From positions 1 to 18,353 of the forward strand of contig CAZYIW010000024.1 in assembly GCA_964647705.1 (NCBI GenBank): a DNA stretch of 18,353 nucleotides. The letters are read 5' to 3'. Position numbers and translations under genes: made by a program. This document shows, piece by piece, positions 1-7,671 of this stretch (position 1 is the first letter of the stretch; each line of letters starts with the position of its first letter). This DNA comes from CAZYIW01 sp964647705 (lineage in GTDB: Bacteria; Pseudomonadota; Gammaproteobacteria; PS1; Pseudothioglobaceae). The notes under the pieces are model-generated. The model searched no databases. It saw only the letters and a program-made list of their open reading frames with translations, and was not told where the DNA came from.

Positions 1-1304
1 TGCCTGAAAATGAGATGCAAATCAAAACTGTGCTCAAACTTTGCAAGGCCAATAAAGTGCCAATTGTTACCCGAGGTGCTGGTACAGGACTCTCTGGCGG
101 TGCATTGCCTTTGCAAGATAGTGTGGTGCTTGGGCTATCAAAAATGAAAAAAATCAAATCAATCAGTCCATCTAAGCGTTTGGCTGTGGTTGAACCGGGT
201 GTGCGCAATATTGCCATCAGTGAGGCGGCAGCTGAATTTGGTTTGTATTATGCGCCTGATCCATCGAGCCAGATAGCTTGCACCATTGGTGGCAATGTGG
301 CAGAAAATTCCGGTGGTGTACATTGTTTAAAATATGGATTAACGGTGCACAATATTGAAGCCATCAAAATGCTAACCATTGATGGCGAAGAGTTGACATT
401 AAATCGTCAAGACGATGGTTATGGCTTGTTGGCATTGATGAATGGTTCAGAAGGGTTATTGGGGGTTATTACACAGATTACAGTCAGACTTATACCCAAA
501 CCTGAACTTGCGCGAGTGGTGATGGCTGCTTATGACAATGTGGCCGATTGTGCCAATGCTGTGGCCAATATAATCAAAGCCGGCATTGTGCCAGCAGGGC
601 TTGAGATGATGGATAAATTTGCCATAGAAGCAGCAGAGGCGTTTGCGAATGTAGGTTATCCAACCGAAGCCGAAGCCTTGCTTTTGTGCGAGTTAGATGG
701 CAGTGAATTTAGGGTCAAATCCGAACTTGAAACAGTGCTCAAAGTTTTATCAGGTGCAAGCACTTTGAAAGTATCAGACAATGAAGAAGAAAGACTTAAC
801 TTGTGGAAGGGACGCAAGTCGGCTTTTCCTGCAGTTGGACGACTCTCACCCGATTATTATTGTATGGATGGTACCATTCCGCGTCGACACTTGGCCGATA
901 TGCTGGAGAAAATCTCTGAGTTATCGAAAAAATACGGCCTGCGTGTGGCCAATGTATTCCATGCCGGTGATGGTAATCTGCATCCGCTGATTCTCTATGA
1001 TGCCAACGTGCCAGGTGAGTTAGAAAAAACCGAAGAGTTTGGCACGCAGATTTTAAAACTCAGTGTGGACATGGGCGGTACGGTAACTGGTGAGCATGGC
1101 GTGGGCGTAGAAAAGCTAAACGCAATGTGCCATCAGTACAATGAAAAAGAATTGTCGATTTTTCATCAAATTAAAAAAGCCTTTGATTCGGAATCGTTGC
1201 TCAATCCTGGCAAGGCGGTCCCTGAGCTACATCGATGTGCGGAATTAGGCGCCATGCATGTACATCATGGTAAATTACCTCATCCAGAGTTGGAGCGTTT
1301 CTAA
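1..1304 (+). CDS. glcD: Glycolate oxidase subunit GlcD (5' partial)
   Basis: This is the FAD-linked catalytic subunit of glycolate oxidase, which converts glycolate to glyoxylate together with GlcE and GlcF. The reading frame is open to the left edge (codons run from base 3), and the first visible residues, LPENEMQIK, align inside the family rather than at its N-terminus, so roughly 60-65 residues are missing. Diagnostic stretches are the FAD pyrophosphate loop TRGAGTGLSGGALP, the PDPSSQIACTIGGNVAENSGG block, FHAGDGNLHPL and GEHGVGVEK near the C-terminus, and the terminal HRCAELGAMHVHHG. Remembered E. coli GlcD (499 residues) matches nearly throughout. The internal ATG at 15 is not the real start. 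The stop shares one base with the glcE start (TAATG), so the two are translationally coupled. Confidence 0.95.
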   Translation, partial: PENEMQIKTVLKLCKANKVPIVTRGAGTGLSGGALPLQDSVVLGLSKMKKIKSISPSKRLAVVEPGVRNIAISEAAAEFGLYYAPDPSSQIACTIGGNVAENSGGVHCLKYGLTVHNIEAIKMLTIDGEELTLNRQDDGYGLLALMNGSEGLLGVITQITVRLIPKPELARVVMAAYDNVADCANAVANIIKAGIVPAGLEMMDKFAIEAAEAFANVGYPTEAEALLLCELDGSEFRVKSELETVLKVLSGASTLKVSDNEEERLNLWKGRKSAFPAVGRLSPDYYCMDGTIPRRHLADMLEKISELSKKYGLRVANVFHAGDGNLHPLILYDANVPGELEKTEEFGTQILKLSVDMGGTVTGEHGVGVEKLNAMCHQYNEKELSIFHQIKKAFDSESLLNPGKAVPELHRCAELGAMHVHHGKLPHPELERF

Positions 1305-1834
1305 TGGATCGATTAGAAGAGTTACAACAACTGGTTAAAGATTCCAAGCAGCTTAAACTCAATACCGAGCTGTTAGATTACTCAGGCGTGGTAGATTATT
1401 ATCCCGAGGAGTTGGTGATCACGGTTAAAGCGGGCACAAAAATCTCCCGTATTCAAGCAGAGCTAGAAAAAAACCAGCAATTGTTGAGTTTTTATATCGA
1501 AAACCCCAATAAAACCATTGGCAGTGCTTTTGCAACAGGCGGAACAGATCTGGCCGATAGTGTCTTGGGTGTCCAGATTATTGATGGCAGAGGAGATGTG
1601 TTAAATTTTGGTGGTCAGGTGATGAAAAATGTGGCTGGTTATGATGTTGCACGCCTACTCGTTGGTTCAAAAGGGCAGTTGGCTATTGTGACGCAGATCA
1701 GTTTCAAAGTATTTCCTAGTTCATATATCAATACGTTATCAGCACCCAAAAGAGTTAAAAACAAATCGCCAGTTAGGCAACAAATTGAACAAAAACTCAA
1801 ATCAGTTTTTGATCCAGAAGGAAAATTTGCCTGA
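1304..1834 (+). CDS. glcE: Glycolate oxidase subunit GlcE, markedly shortened
   Basis: Second FAD-domain subunit of glycolate oxidase, between glcD and glcF with one-base overlaps on both sides (TAATG, TGATG). It has 176 residues, whereas E. coli GlcE has about 350. What remains is the middle of the FAD_binding_4 domain: PEELVITVKAGT (about 35-46) and FGGQVMKNVAGYDVARLLVG (about 100-119). The N-terminal pyrophosphate loop of longer homologues (QGSNSK in E. coli) is not recognisable, the loop before residue 85 is shorter, and the roughly 150-residue cap region is absent. The sequence passes from the FAD domain almost directly to a C-terminal helix ending SVFDPEGKFA, which resembles the DPxGxFNPG tail of the family. 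The frame is intact and the core well conserved, so this looks like a reduced functional subunit rather than a fresh pseudogene. Confidence 0.85.
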   Translation: MDRLEELQQLVKDSKQLKLNTELLDYSGVVDYYPEELVITVKAGTKISRIQAELEKNQQLLSFYIENPNKTIGSAFATGGTDLADSVLGVQIIDGRGDVLNFGGQVMKNVAGYDVARLLVGSKGQLAIVTQISFKVFPSSYINTLSAPKRVKNKSPVRQQIEQKLKSVFDPEGKFA

Positions 1835-2958
1835 TGCAAACCCATCAAATTGAAAATCAAAAGGCCAATGATATTATCCGTAAATGCGTGCATTGTGGTT
1901 TTTGCCTTGCCACTTGTCCCACTTATCAGTTACTGGGTGATGAGCTAGATTCACCACGTGGGCGAATTTATTTAATTAAGTCCTCGCTTGAGAGAAACGA
2001 TTTCTCTGATAACAGTTTGATACATTTAGACCGTTGTCTGACTTGTCGCTCTTGCGAGAGCACCTGTCCTTCTGGCGTGGAGTATGGGCAATTGTTAGAC
2101 GTAGGCCGAGCGTTTTTTGAAAAGAAGCGACCTTTGTGGCAAAAAGCGTATCGTTATTCCGTTAGAAAACTTCTCACCACACCAGTGCTTTTCAATACAT
2201 TGGGTTTTGCTTTTCGACACTCCAAGCGTAAAAATCCTCCAATAGCCCCAAAAGCACAAGATAAAAAAGTGTTACTTTTGGGTGGTTGTGTACAGCCCAC
2301 TTTGGCACCCAACATCAATCACAGCGTCAAAAATGTGTTGGCTAGGTTGGGTTATGGCGTTATTGAAACTCCACAAAAAGAATGTTGTGGCGCTATTGAT
2401 CAGCATTTAAGTGCCACAGACGAGGCAAAAGTAAAAGTCAAACACAATATTGATACATGGCTTAATTATGACGTTGAAACCATTATCTCTAGCGCCAGTG
2501 GCTGTGGTGTGATGGTTAAGGATTATCCAGATTTGTTTAATAAGTCCGATCCTTACTATGAAAAAGCCAAACAAATTAGCCATAAAACTCAAGATATTGC
2601 TCAATTCATAGCCGATAAGGATTTGTCATTGTTTAAGCCACAAAAGCTCAAGGTTAGCTACCACGAACCTTGCACTTTACAACATGGTCAAAGACTGGGT
2701 GGATTGGTAGAGTCTATTTTAAAAAACATTGGTTATAAGCCTGCAACGGTTAAAGATTCTCATCTTTGTTGTGGTTCTGCTGGCACTTATTCTATTTTCC
2801 AACCAGAGCTTTCTAAACAATTAAGAGACAATAAATTAGAGTGCCTAGAAACCTCCGAACCTGAGGTTATTGTCAGTGCTAACATCGGTTGTTTAATGCA
2901 CCTACAAAAAGGCACTAAAATACCCGTTAAACATTGGATTGAGCTTTTAAATGGGTAG
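1834..2958 (+). CDS. glcF: Glycolate oxidase iron-sulfur subunit GlcF
   Basis: Iron-sulfur subunit that passes electrons from the GlcD/GlcE flavoproteins towards the respiratory chain at the membrane. Two ferredoxin-type 4Fe-4S motifs are visible: Cys18, 21, 24, 28 (CVHCGFCLATCP) and Cys68, 71, 74, 78 (CLTCRSCESTCP). Two CCG (DUF224) domains follow, one with GGCVQPTL and ECCGAID, the other with HEPCTLQHGQ and LCCGSAGTY. The 374 residues compare with about 407 in E. coli, the difference lying in the linker between the Fe-S and CCG parts. Its ATG shares one base with the glcE stop, and it overlaps rlmD by 8 nt. Confidence 0.95.
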   Translation: MQTHQIENQKANDIIRKCVHCGFCLATCPTYQLLGDELDSPRGRIYLIKSSLERNDFSDNSLIHLDRCLTCRSCESTCPSGVEYGQLLDVGRAFFEKKRPLWQKAYRYSVRKLLTTPVLFNTLGFAFRHSKRKNPPIAPKAQDKKVLLLGGCVQPTLAPNINHSVKNVLARLGYGVIETPQKECCGAIDQHLSATDEAKVKVKHNIDTWLNYDVETIISSASGCGVMVKDYPDLFNKSDPYYEKAKQISHKTQDIAQFIADKDLSLFKPQKLKVSYHEPCTLQHGQRLGGLVESILKNIGYKPATVKDSHLCCGSAGTYSIFQPELSKQLRDNKLECLETSEPEVIVSANIGCLMHLQKGTKIPVKHWIELLNG

Positions 2959-4273
2959 AAGAAGAAAACCAAAACCGAAAACCTACACCTTAGAAATTGA
3001 ATCGCTCTCACATGAGGGTAGAGGTATTGCACATTTTGACGAAAAGGTTATCTTTGTGTCCAATACATTGCCTGGAGAAAAGGTGCTTGCTAATCGCACA
3101 TTCTCACGTGCCAAATTTGAAGAGGCGGACGTAGAGCAGATTATAAAACCGGCTGATAATCGTATCGAGCCCAAGTGTGAGGTATTTGGTATTTGTGGGG
3201 GTTGTTCCTTCCAGCATTTATCCGCCGAGGATCAAATCCAGGCCAAAGCCAACTGGCTTAAACAAGCTTTTGAAAATCAAGCCAAAGTAGAGCCAAAAAA
3301 ATGGCTAGAACCTCTTTGCACAAAGAGTTGGGGCTATCGTCGAAAAGCAAGGCTTGGGGTTAGGTATGTGGCCAAAAAATCAAAAGTATTGGTGGGGTTT
3401 AGAGAAAAAAAATCCAGCTACATTACCAACATGAGTCGTTGTGAGGTATTACACCCATTATTAGGTGATAATCTTGAAGCACTGGCAAAGGCAATAGAAA
3501 AACTTTCAATCAAATCGCAAGTGCCTCAGCTAGAAGTGGCTATTGGTGAGCACACGACAGTGCTTATCCTAAGACATTTAGAACCACTGACAAGTGAAGA
3601 TGAGAAAGTATTGCTCGATTGTGGCGACAATTTAGGTGTTGTTTTTTATACACAAAGTGGGGGTGAAGATACAATCAAACCATTAGATAAAAAAGCCAGG
3701 CTGACTTATACGCATCCAGATCATAATATCGAAATAGAATTCCTGCCAAATGATTTCACTCAAGTGAATTTCGAACTGAATCGGAAAATGATTAACCTGG
3801 CCCTGCAATTATTGGCATTGAATTCAAACGACACAGTCATTGATTTATTTTGTGGGTTGGGTAATTTCTCTTTGCCAATTGCTCGTTATGCAAAGCGCGT
3901 TGTTGGTATTGAAGGCGACGGTGGTTTGATTGAGCGCGCAAAGCATAATGCAAACATCAATCAAATTGATAATGTTGAGTTCTATAAAGCAGATTTATTT
4001 AAAGAAGTTGAAGGGTTTAGCTGGTTTCGGGGAAAGCAATACAACAAAGCTTTGATTGATCCGGCCAGATCAGGTGCGATTGAAATTGTAAAATTATTGC
4101 CAAAATTGGGTGTGGAGCGCTTGGTTTATGTCTCATGTAATCCCAATACTTTGGCCAGAGATACTGCCGAGTTAATTCAAATAGGGTATAAACTAGAAAC
4201 CGCAGGGGTTATGGATATGTTTCCTCAAACTGCACACGTTGAATCGATAGCCTTATTTACCAAAGCTTCATGA
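2951..4273 (+). CDS. rlmD: 23S rRNA (uracil-1939-C5)-methyltransferase RlmD
   Basis: SAM-dependent methyltransferase that makes m5U1939 in 23S rRNA (RumA family). The 440 residues follow the family order: an N-terminal TRAM domain (about 11-67), four 4Fe-4S cysteines (Cys76, Cys82, Cys85, Cys164), then the Rossmann-like catalytic domain with VIDLFCGLGNF (about 296-306). The catalytic cysteine is Cys396 in YVSCNPNTLARD. Gammaproteobacteria also carry RlmC and TrmA, but the TRAM domain and Fe-S cysteines together favour RlmD. It begins inside the last codons of glcF and overlaps the next gene by ATGA, so it is probably co-transcribed with the glycolate oxidase genes although functionally unrelated. 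Confidence 0.93.
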   Translation: MGRRRKPKPKTYTLEIESLSHEGRGIAHFDEKVIFVSNTLPGEKVLANRTFSRAKFEEADVEQIIKPADNRIEPKCEVFGICGGCSFQHLSAEDQIQAKANWLKQAFENQAKVEPKKWLEPLCTKSWGYRRKARLGVRYVAKKSKVLVGFREKKSSYITNMSRCEVLHPLLGDNLEALAKAIEKLSIKSQVPQLEVAIGEHTTVLILRHLEPLTSEDEKVLLDCGDNLGVVFYTQSGGEDTIKPLDKKARLTYTHPDHNIEIEFLPNDFTQVNFELNRKMINLALQLLALNSNDTVIDLFCGLGNFSLPIARYAKRVVGIEGDGGLIERAKHNANINQIDNVEFYKADLFKEVEGFSWFRGKQYNKALIDPARSGAIEIVKLLPKLGVERLVYVSCNPNTLARDTAELIQIGYKLETAGVMDMFPQTAHVESIALFTKAS

Positions 4274-4713
4274 TTGAAATTAACATCGCAAAACAAACCC
4301 TTGCTTTTAAGAATAAAACCTACCCTATCAGTAGTGCTAAAAATGGTGTTGGTGAGGTAGAAGGTTCGTTTTGTACACCCCGTGGGCGTTTTAAAATTGC
4401 TCACAAGATTGGCGATGGTTTGCCAGTTGGTTCAGTTTTGGTTGGAAGAGAGCCCACTGGCGAGATTTACGCATCCAATATGACAAAACAATATCCCAAC
4501 AGAGATTGGATCCTTACAAGAATTTTGTGGCTAGATGGTGTTGAGAAGCACAATAAAAACACCAAGTCTCGCTATATTTATATTCATGGCACACCAGATG
4601 AGACTGTACTAGGAGTCCCTGGATCAAAAGGCTGTATCCGTATGATGAATTTCGACGTTATTGAACTTTTTGATGCTGTTCAAATTGGCGAAGATGTGGA
4701 TATAATGGGCTAA
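4270..4713 (+). CDS. YkuD-domain L,D-transpeptidase / L,D-carboxypeptidase-like protein without signal peptide
   Basis: A single YkuD catalytic domain of 147 residues. The active-site signature is His106 (YIHGTPDE), Ser119 and Cys122 followed by Arg124 (GSKGCIRM). The usual S/T-H-G-C has Lys120 in place of His. The N-terminus (MIEINIAKQT) has no hydrophobic signal, so the protein looks cytoplasmic, unlike periplasmic cross-linking L,D-transpeptidases. Signal-less YkuD proteins such as Acinetobacter ElsL have been described as cytoplasmic L,D-carboxypeptidases that trim tetrapeptides during murein recycling. The presence of ampG and nagZ two genes downstream makes that role more likely here, but it is an inference from context. 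The gene overlaps rlmD by 4 nt (ATGA) and the rhodanese gene by 1 nt (TAATG). Confidence 0.82.
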   Translation: MIEINIAKQTLAFKNKTYPISSAKNGVGEVEGSFCTPRGRFKIAHKIGDGLPVGSVLVGREPTGEIYASNMTKQYPNRDWILTRILWLDGVEKHNKNTKSRYIYIHGTPDETVLGVPGSKGCIRMMNFDVIELFDAVQIGEDVDIMG

Positions 4714-5126
4714 TGGTTAAACTAGTTCAATATCTACCCAATAAAGCTTACGAACGATTACAAGAGAATCCCGAGGCTTTGTTAGTAGATGTGCGTACCG
4801 AAGCAGAAAACAAGTTTGTGGGGCGCCCATTAGAATGTATTTTTGTACCGTGGGTGGATGAGCCAGATTGGGAACCACACGAACAAATTTTTGTCGACGC
4901 AATTAAGCGGTTTATCGGTGAGCGAGAAGACATCTTAGGCACAGAAATCATCCTGATTTGTCGAAGTGGCTATCGCTCAGACGACGCCGGAAGATGTTTA
5001 ATCAAAAACGGTTTTACCAATGTCGCTCATGTGATTAGTGGTTTTGAAGGCGATTTGGATGAAAACGACCAACGTGGCAACATCAATGGCTGGCGTCATG
5101 ATGGCATGCCATGGAATCAATGCTAG
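4713..5126 (+). CDS. Rhodanese-like domain protein
   Basis: Single-domain rhodanese of 137 residues. LLVDVRTEAE (about 23-32) is the CH2A-like strand, and the active-site loop is Cys83-RSGYRS (83-89). It ends in the GGxxGW-type tail of the family (NINGWRHDGMPW). The cysteine and loop arginines are intact, so sulfur transfer or persulfide binding is possible, but the physiological substrate cannot be read from the sequence. No signal peptide or membrane segment is visible. It starts on the last base of the YkuD gene and ends inside the start region of ampG, so it belongs to the same transcript. Confidence 0.88.
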   Translation: MVKLVQYLPNKAYERLQENPEALLVDVRTEAENKFVGRPLECIFVPWVDEPDWEPHEQIFVDAIKRFIGEREDILGTEIILICRSGYRSDDAGRCLIKNGFTNVAHVISGFEGDLDENDQRGNINGWRHDGMPWNQC

Positions 5127-6588
5127 AGAGTATCAAACTTTTTACCCACCCAAGGGTGGTTACTATGTTGTTCTTAGGTTTTTCTGCCGGTGTGCCGATA
5201 CTGCTTATTTTTTCCACTTTAGGCTTATGGCTCAATGAAGCTGGTGTGTCTAAATCAACCATTACGTTTTTCTCTTGGGCGGCATTAGGCTATTCATTTA
5301 AATTTGTCTGGGCACCACTTGTTGATCGTTTACCCATTCCAATTTTGAGTAGAAAACTGGGGCGACGACGAGCTTGGATGTTATTGGCACAAGCATCAAT
5401 AATACTCTCAATTCTTCTAATGTCGTCGGTCGATCCAAAGTCGAGTGTCAATAGTTTAGAGATTATGGCTATTGGTGCAGTCCTGTTAGGTTTTTCTTCT
5501 GCCACACAAGACATTGTGATTGATGCTTATCGTATTGAATCCGCCAATAAAGACATGCAATCAATGCTCTCAGCTACCTACATTGCAGGTTATCGGATTG
5601 GTATGTTGGTCGCCGGTGCAGGCAGTTTGTTTATTGCCAGCTATCTGGGTTCAACCAAAGAGCTGTATAGTTTCGATGCTTGGTCTCATACTTATATGCT
5701 CATGGCTTTGGTAATGCTTGTAGGTGTTTTGACCACTTTAATTATCAAAGAGCCTGATTCAGCCACAAAGCAAACAACTTATAGCACGAAAGAGTACCTA
5801 AGATTTTTTATCTTATTTTTGATGGTAGTTTTAAGCTTTATTGGCGCTTTTAATTTTCTATCAGATGTGGCTAATGGCCTTAAATCCAGTTTAACAGAGC
5901 TATTCAGTAACCAAAATTTAGCAGGATTTATCTCCGCTACATTGCGCATGGTTTTATCAATTTTGTTGGCTTATCTGGTTACCAGAGCTTTGATATGGAT
6001 AAATGTAGTCAATCAATCCATGGTTGATTCAACCTATGTTGAGCCAGTTAAAGATTTCTTTAAACGCTATGGTTTGAGTGCTGCACTGTTGCTATTAGCG
6101 GTTATTGGACTCTATCGTATTAGTGATATTGTACTGGGCGTGGTTGCTAATATTTTTTATCAAGACATGGGCTTTACCAAAGTTCAAATTGCCAGCATCT
6201 CAAAAACCTTTGGATTGTTTATGACCATTGCTGGTGGCTTTGTTGGCGGCCTGATGGCCAACCAAATTGGTGTTTACAGAATTTTGTTTTTAGGCGCAGC
6301 TTTGTCAGCCATAACCAACTTGTTGTTTGTGGTGCTGGCAAATGTGGGCAATGATATCACTTGGCTTTATGTCACCATTACCATGGATAACTTGTCTGCC
6401 GGGCTTGCAGGCGCAGCTTTTATTGCGTTTTTATCCAGCTTAACCAATATACAATTTACCGCGGTACAATACGCGGTTTTTTCATCACTGATGACACTCA
6501 TTCCTAAAGCATTTGGTGGTTATTCAGGCTCAATTGTTGAGAGTATTGGCTATAGTGAGTTTTTTATATTCACAACAATAATTGGCTT
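5111..6588 (+). CDS. ampG: Muropeptide permease AmpG (3' partial, cut by gap)
   Basis: Major-facilitator inner-membrane permease that imports GlcNAc-anhydroMurNAc muropeptides for recycling. The 492 visible residues are strongly hydrophobic with many membrane helices. Family landmarks are FLGFSAGVPILL (21-32), FKFVWAPLVDR (63-73), SATQDIVIDAYRIE (130-143) and YRIGMLVAG (161-169). About 80 residues (roughly 222-308) between the two halves hold two extra hydrophobic helices absent from E. coli AmpG (491 residues), as in the longer Pseudomonas-type AmpG. The coding sequence runs into a 100-N gap, so its C-terminus is unseen. Two starts are possible: ATG at 5111, or ATG at 5120, which fits the E. 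coli N-terminal spacing better. Both overlap the rhodanese gene (16 or 7 nt). Confidence 0.9.
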
Positions 6589-6688
6589 NNNNNNNNNNNN
6601 NNNNNNNNNNNNNNNNNNNNNNNNNNNNNNNNNNNNNNNNNNNNNNNNNNNNNNNNNNNNNNNNNNNNNNNNNNNNNNNNNNNNNNNN
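6589..6688. other. Assembly gap (100 N)
   Basis: Exactly 100 consecutive N, the conventional placeholder for a scaffold gap of unknown length. It separates the 3' part of ampG from the 5' part of nagZ. The flanks happen to be in the same frame, so a computed translation runs through as one 758-residue protein; that fusion is an artefact. Confidence 0.97.
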
Positions 6689-7387
6689 GCAGCCGATATT
6701 GCCTTTTCATGTGGCTTTATTTTAGCCTATGAGCTTTTGGAAATCGGTGTGGATTTTTCCTTTGCCCCAGTGCTTGACCTTGATTATGGCAACTCTAGTG
6801 TCATTGGTAATCGCGCCTTTCATTCTAATCCAGATGTGGTGGTGAAGTTAGCCGGCGCACTGATTGATGGTATGCACAAAGCGGGTATGAAATGCGTGGG
6901 CAAACACTTTCCAGGGCATGGTTTTGTTGCATTGGATTCCCATCAAGATCTGCCTATTGATGATCGACCAATGGATGAGATCAATTTAGACATCACGCCT
7001 TTTAAAAACCTTAATCAACAACTCGATGCCGTGATGCCTGCCCATGTTATCTATAGTCAAGTAGACGACAAACCAGCAGGTTTTTCTGCCAAGTGGATAA
7101 AACAAATCCTTCAACAAAAACTCGGGTTTATGGGTGTGATTTTCAGCGACGATTTGTCAATGCAGGGGGCACATTTCATTAACAATATCAATGATCGAGT
7201 CAAAACAGCACTTGAGAGTGGTTGCGACATGGTGTTGATCTGTAATCATCCAGAGCTGGTTGACAAGGTTATTGACTTGCCATGGCCACTGAGTGAAAAA
7301 TTACAATTAATGAGGGGGATTAAAAATCCAAATGTTGATAAAATAGATTATGAAAAGCATTTGAATATTTTGAACTCATCATTATGA
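6689..7387 (+). CDS. nagZ: Beta-N-acetylhexosaminidase NagZ (5' partial)
   Basis: Cytoplasmic glycoside hydrolase family 3 enzyme that removes GlcNAc from imported anhydro-muropeptides, the step after AmpG. The 232 visible residues cover the C-terminal two thirds: FSFAPVLDLD, KHFPGHG, the flexible loop DSHQDLP carrying the Asp-His acid/base pair, DAVMPAHVIYS, and FSDDLSM with the nucleophile aspartate. About 95 N-terminal residues, including the region of the DQEGGRV motif, lie in the gap. The gene ends in an ATGA overlap with the next small gene. Together with ampG it forms a recycling pair in one transcript. Confidence 0.92.
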   Translation, partial: AADIAFSCGFILAYELLEIGVDFSFAPVLDLDYGNSSVIGNRAFHSNPDVVVKLAGALIDGMHKAGMKCVGKHFPGHGFVALDSHQDLPIDDRPMDEINLDITPFKNLNQQLDAVMPAHVIYSQVDDKPAGFSAKWIKQILQQKLGFMGVIFSDDLSMQGAHFINNINDRVKTALESGCDMVLICNHPELVDKVIDLPWPLSEKLQLMRGIKNPNVDKIDYEKHLNILNSSL

Positions 7388-7671
7388 AAAAAGACAAAGA
7401 CCAAGAACAGGATTTTGAAATTCGCCTACTGAGTGCGGTTAGAAAAACACTGATTGCTGTTGCAAAAGACACCATGACTAAACCAGGCCTTCGTCATCCA
7501 CTTAGCGAGCAAACACAAAAAATGATTACCGATTGTTTGGACATTGTCTCTTCAAGACAAATTGCGATTGAAAAAGAGGCCGGTACTCATTCAGAAATGA
7601 AGCCAGTATTCACTGACGAACAAACGGTTCAAAGCGTCTCGATTGACGATCTTAAAAAAACCCTAAACTAA
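7384..7671 (+). CDS. Conserved-looking small hypothetical protein after nagZ
   Basis: A 95-residue soluble protein, rich in charged residues, without signal peptide or membrane helix. I do not recognise a named domain. The central part (about 13-60: LLSAVRKTLIAVAKDT, then PGLRHPLSEQTQKMI) looks like a compact helical unit, followed by a less ordered acidic tail ending SIDDLKKTLN. It is translationally coupled to nagZ through ATGA, which argues that it is a real gene. Its stop overlaps the uvrD stop on the other strand by 4 nt (CTAA). Confidence 0.75.
   Translation: MKKDKDQEQDFEIRLLSAVRKTLIAVAKDTMTKPGLRHPLSEQTQKMITDCLDIVSSRQIAIEKEAGTHSEMKPVFTDEQTVQSVSIDDLKKTLN

Noticed and set aside
5111..7387. 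A single 758-residue AmpG-NagZ fusion protein
   Set aside because: The frame runs through 100 N. Both flanks match separate full-length families with their missing ends in the gap.
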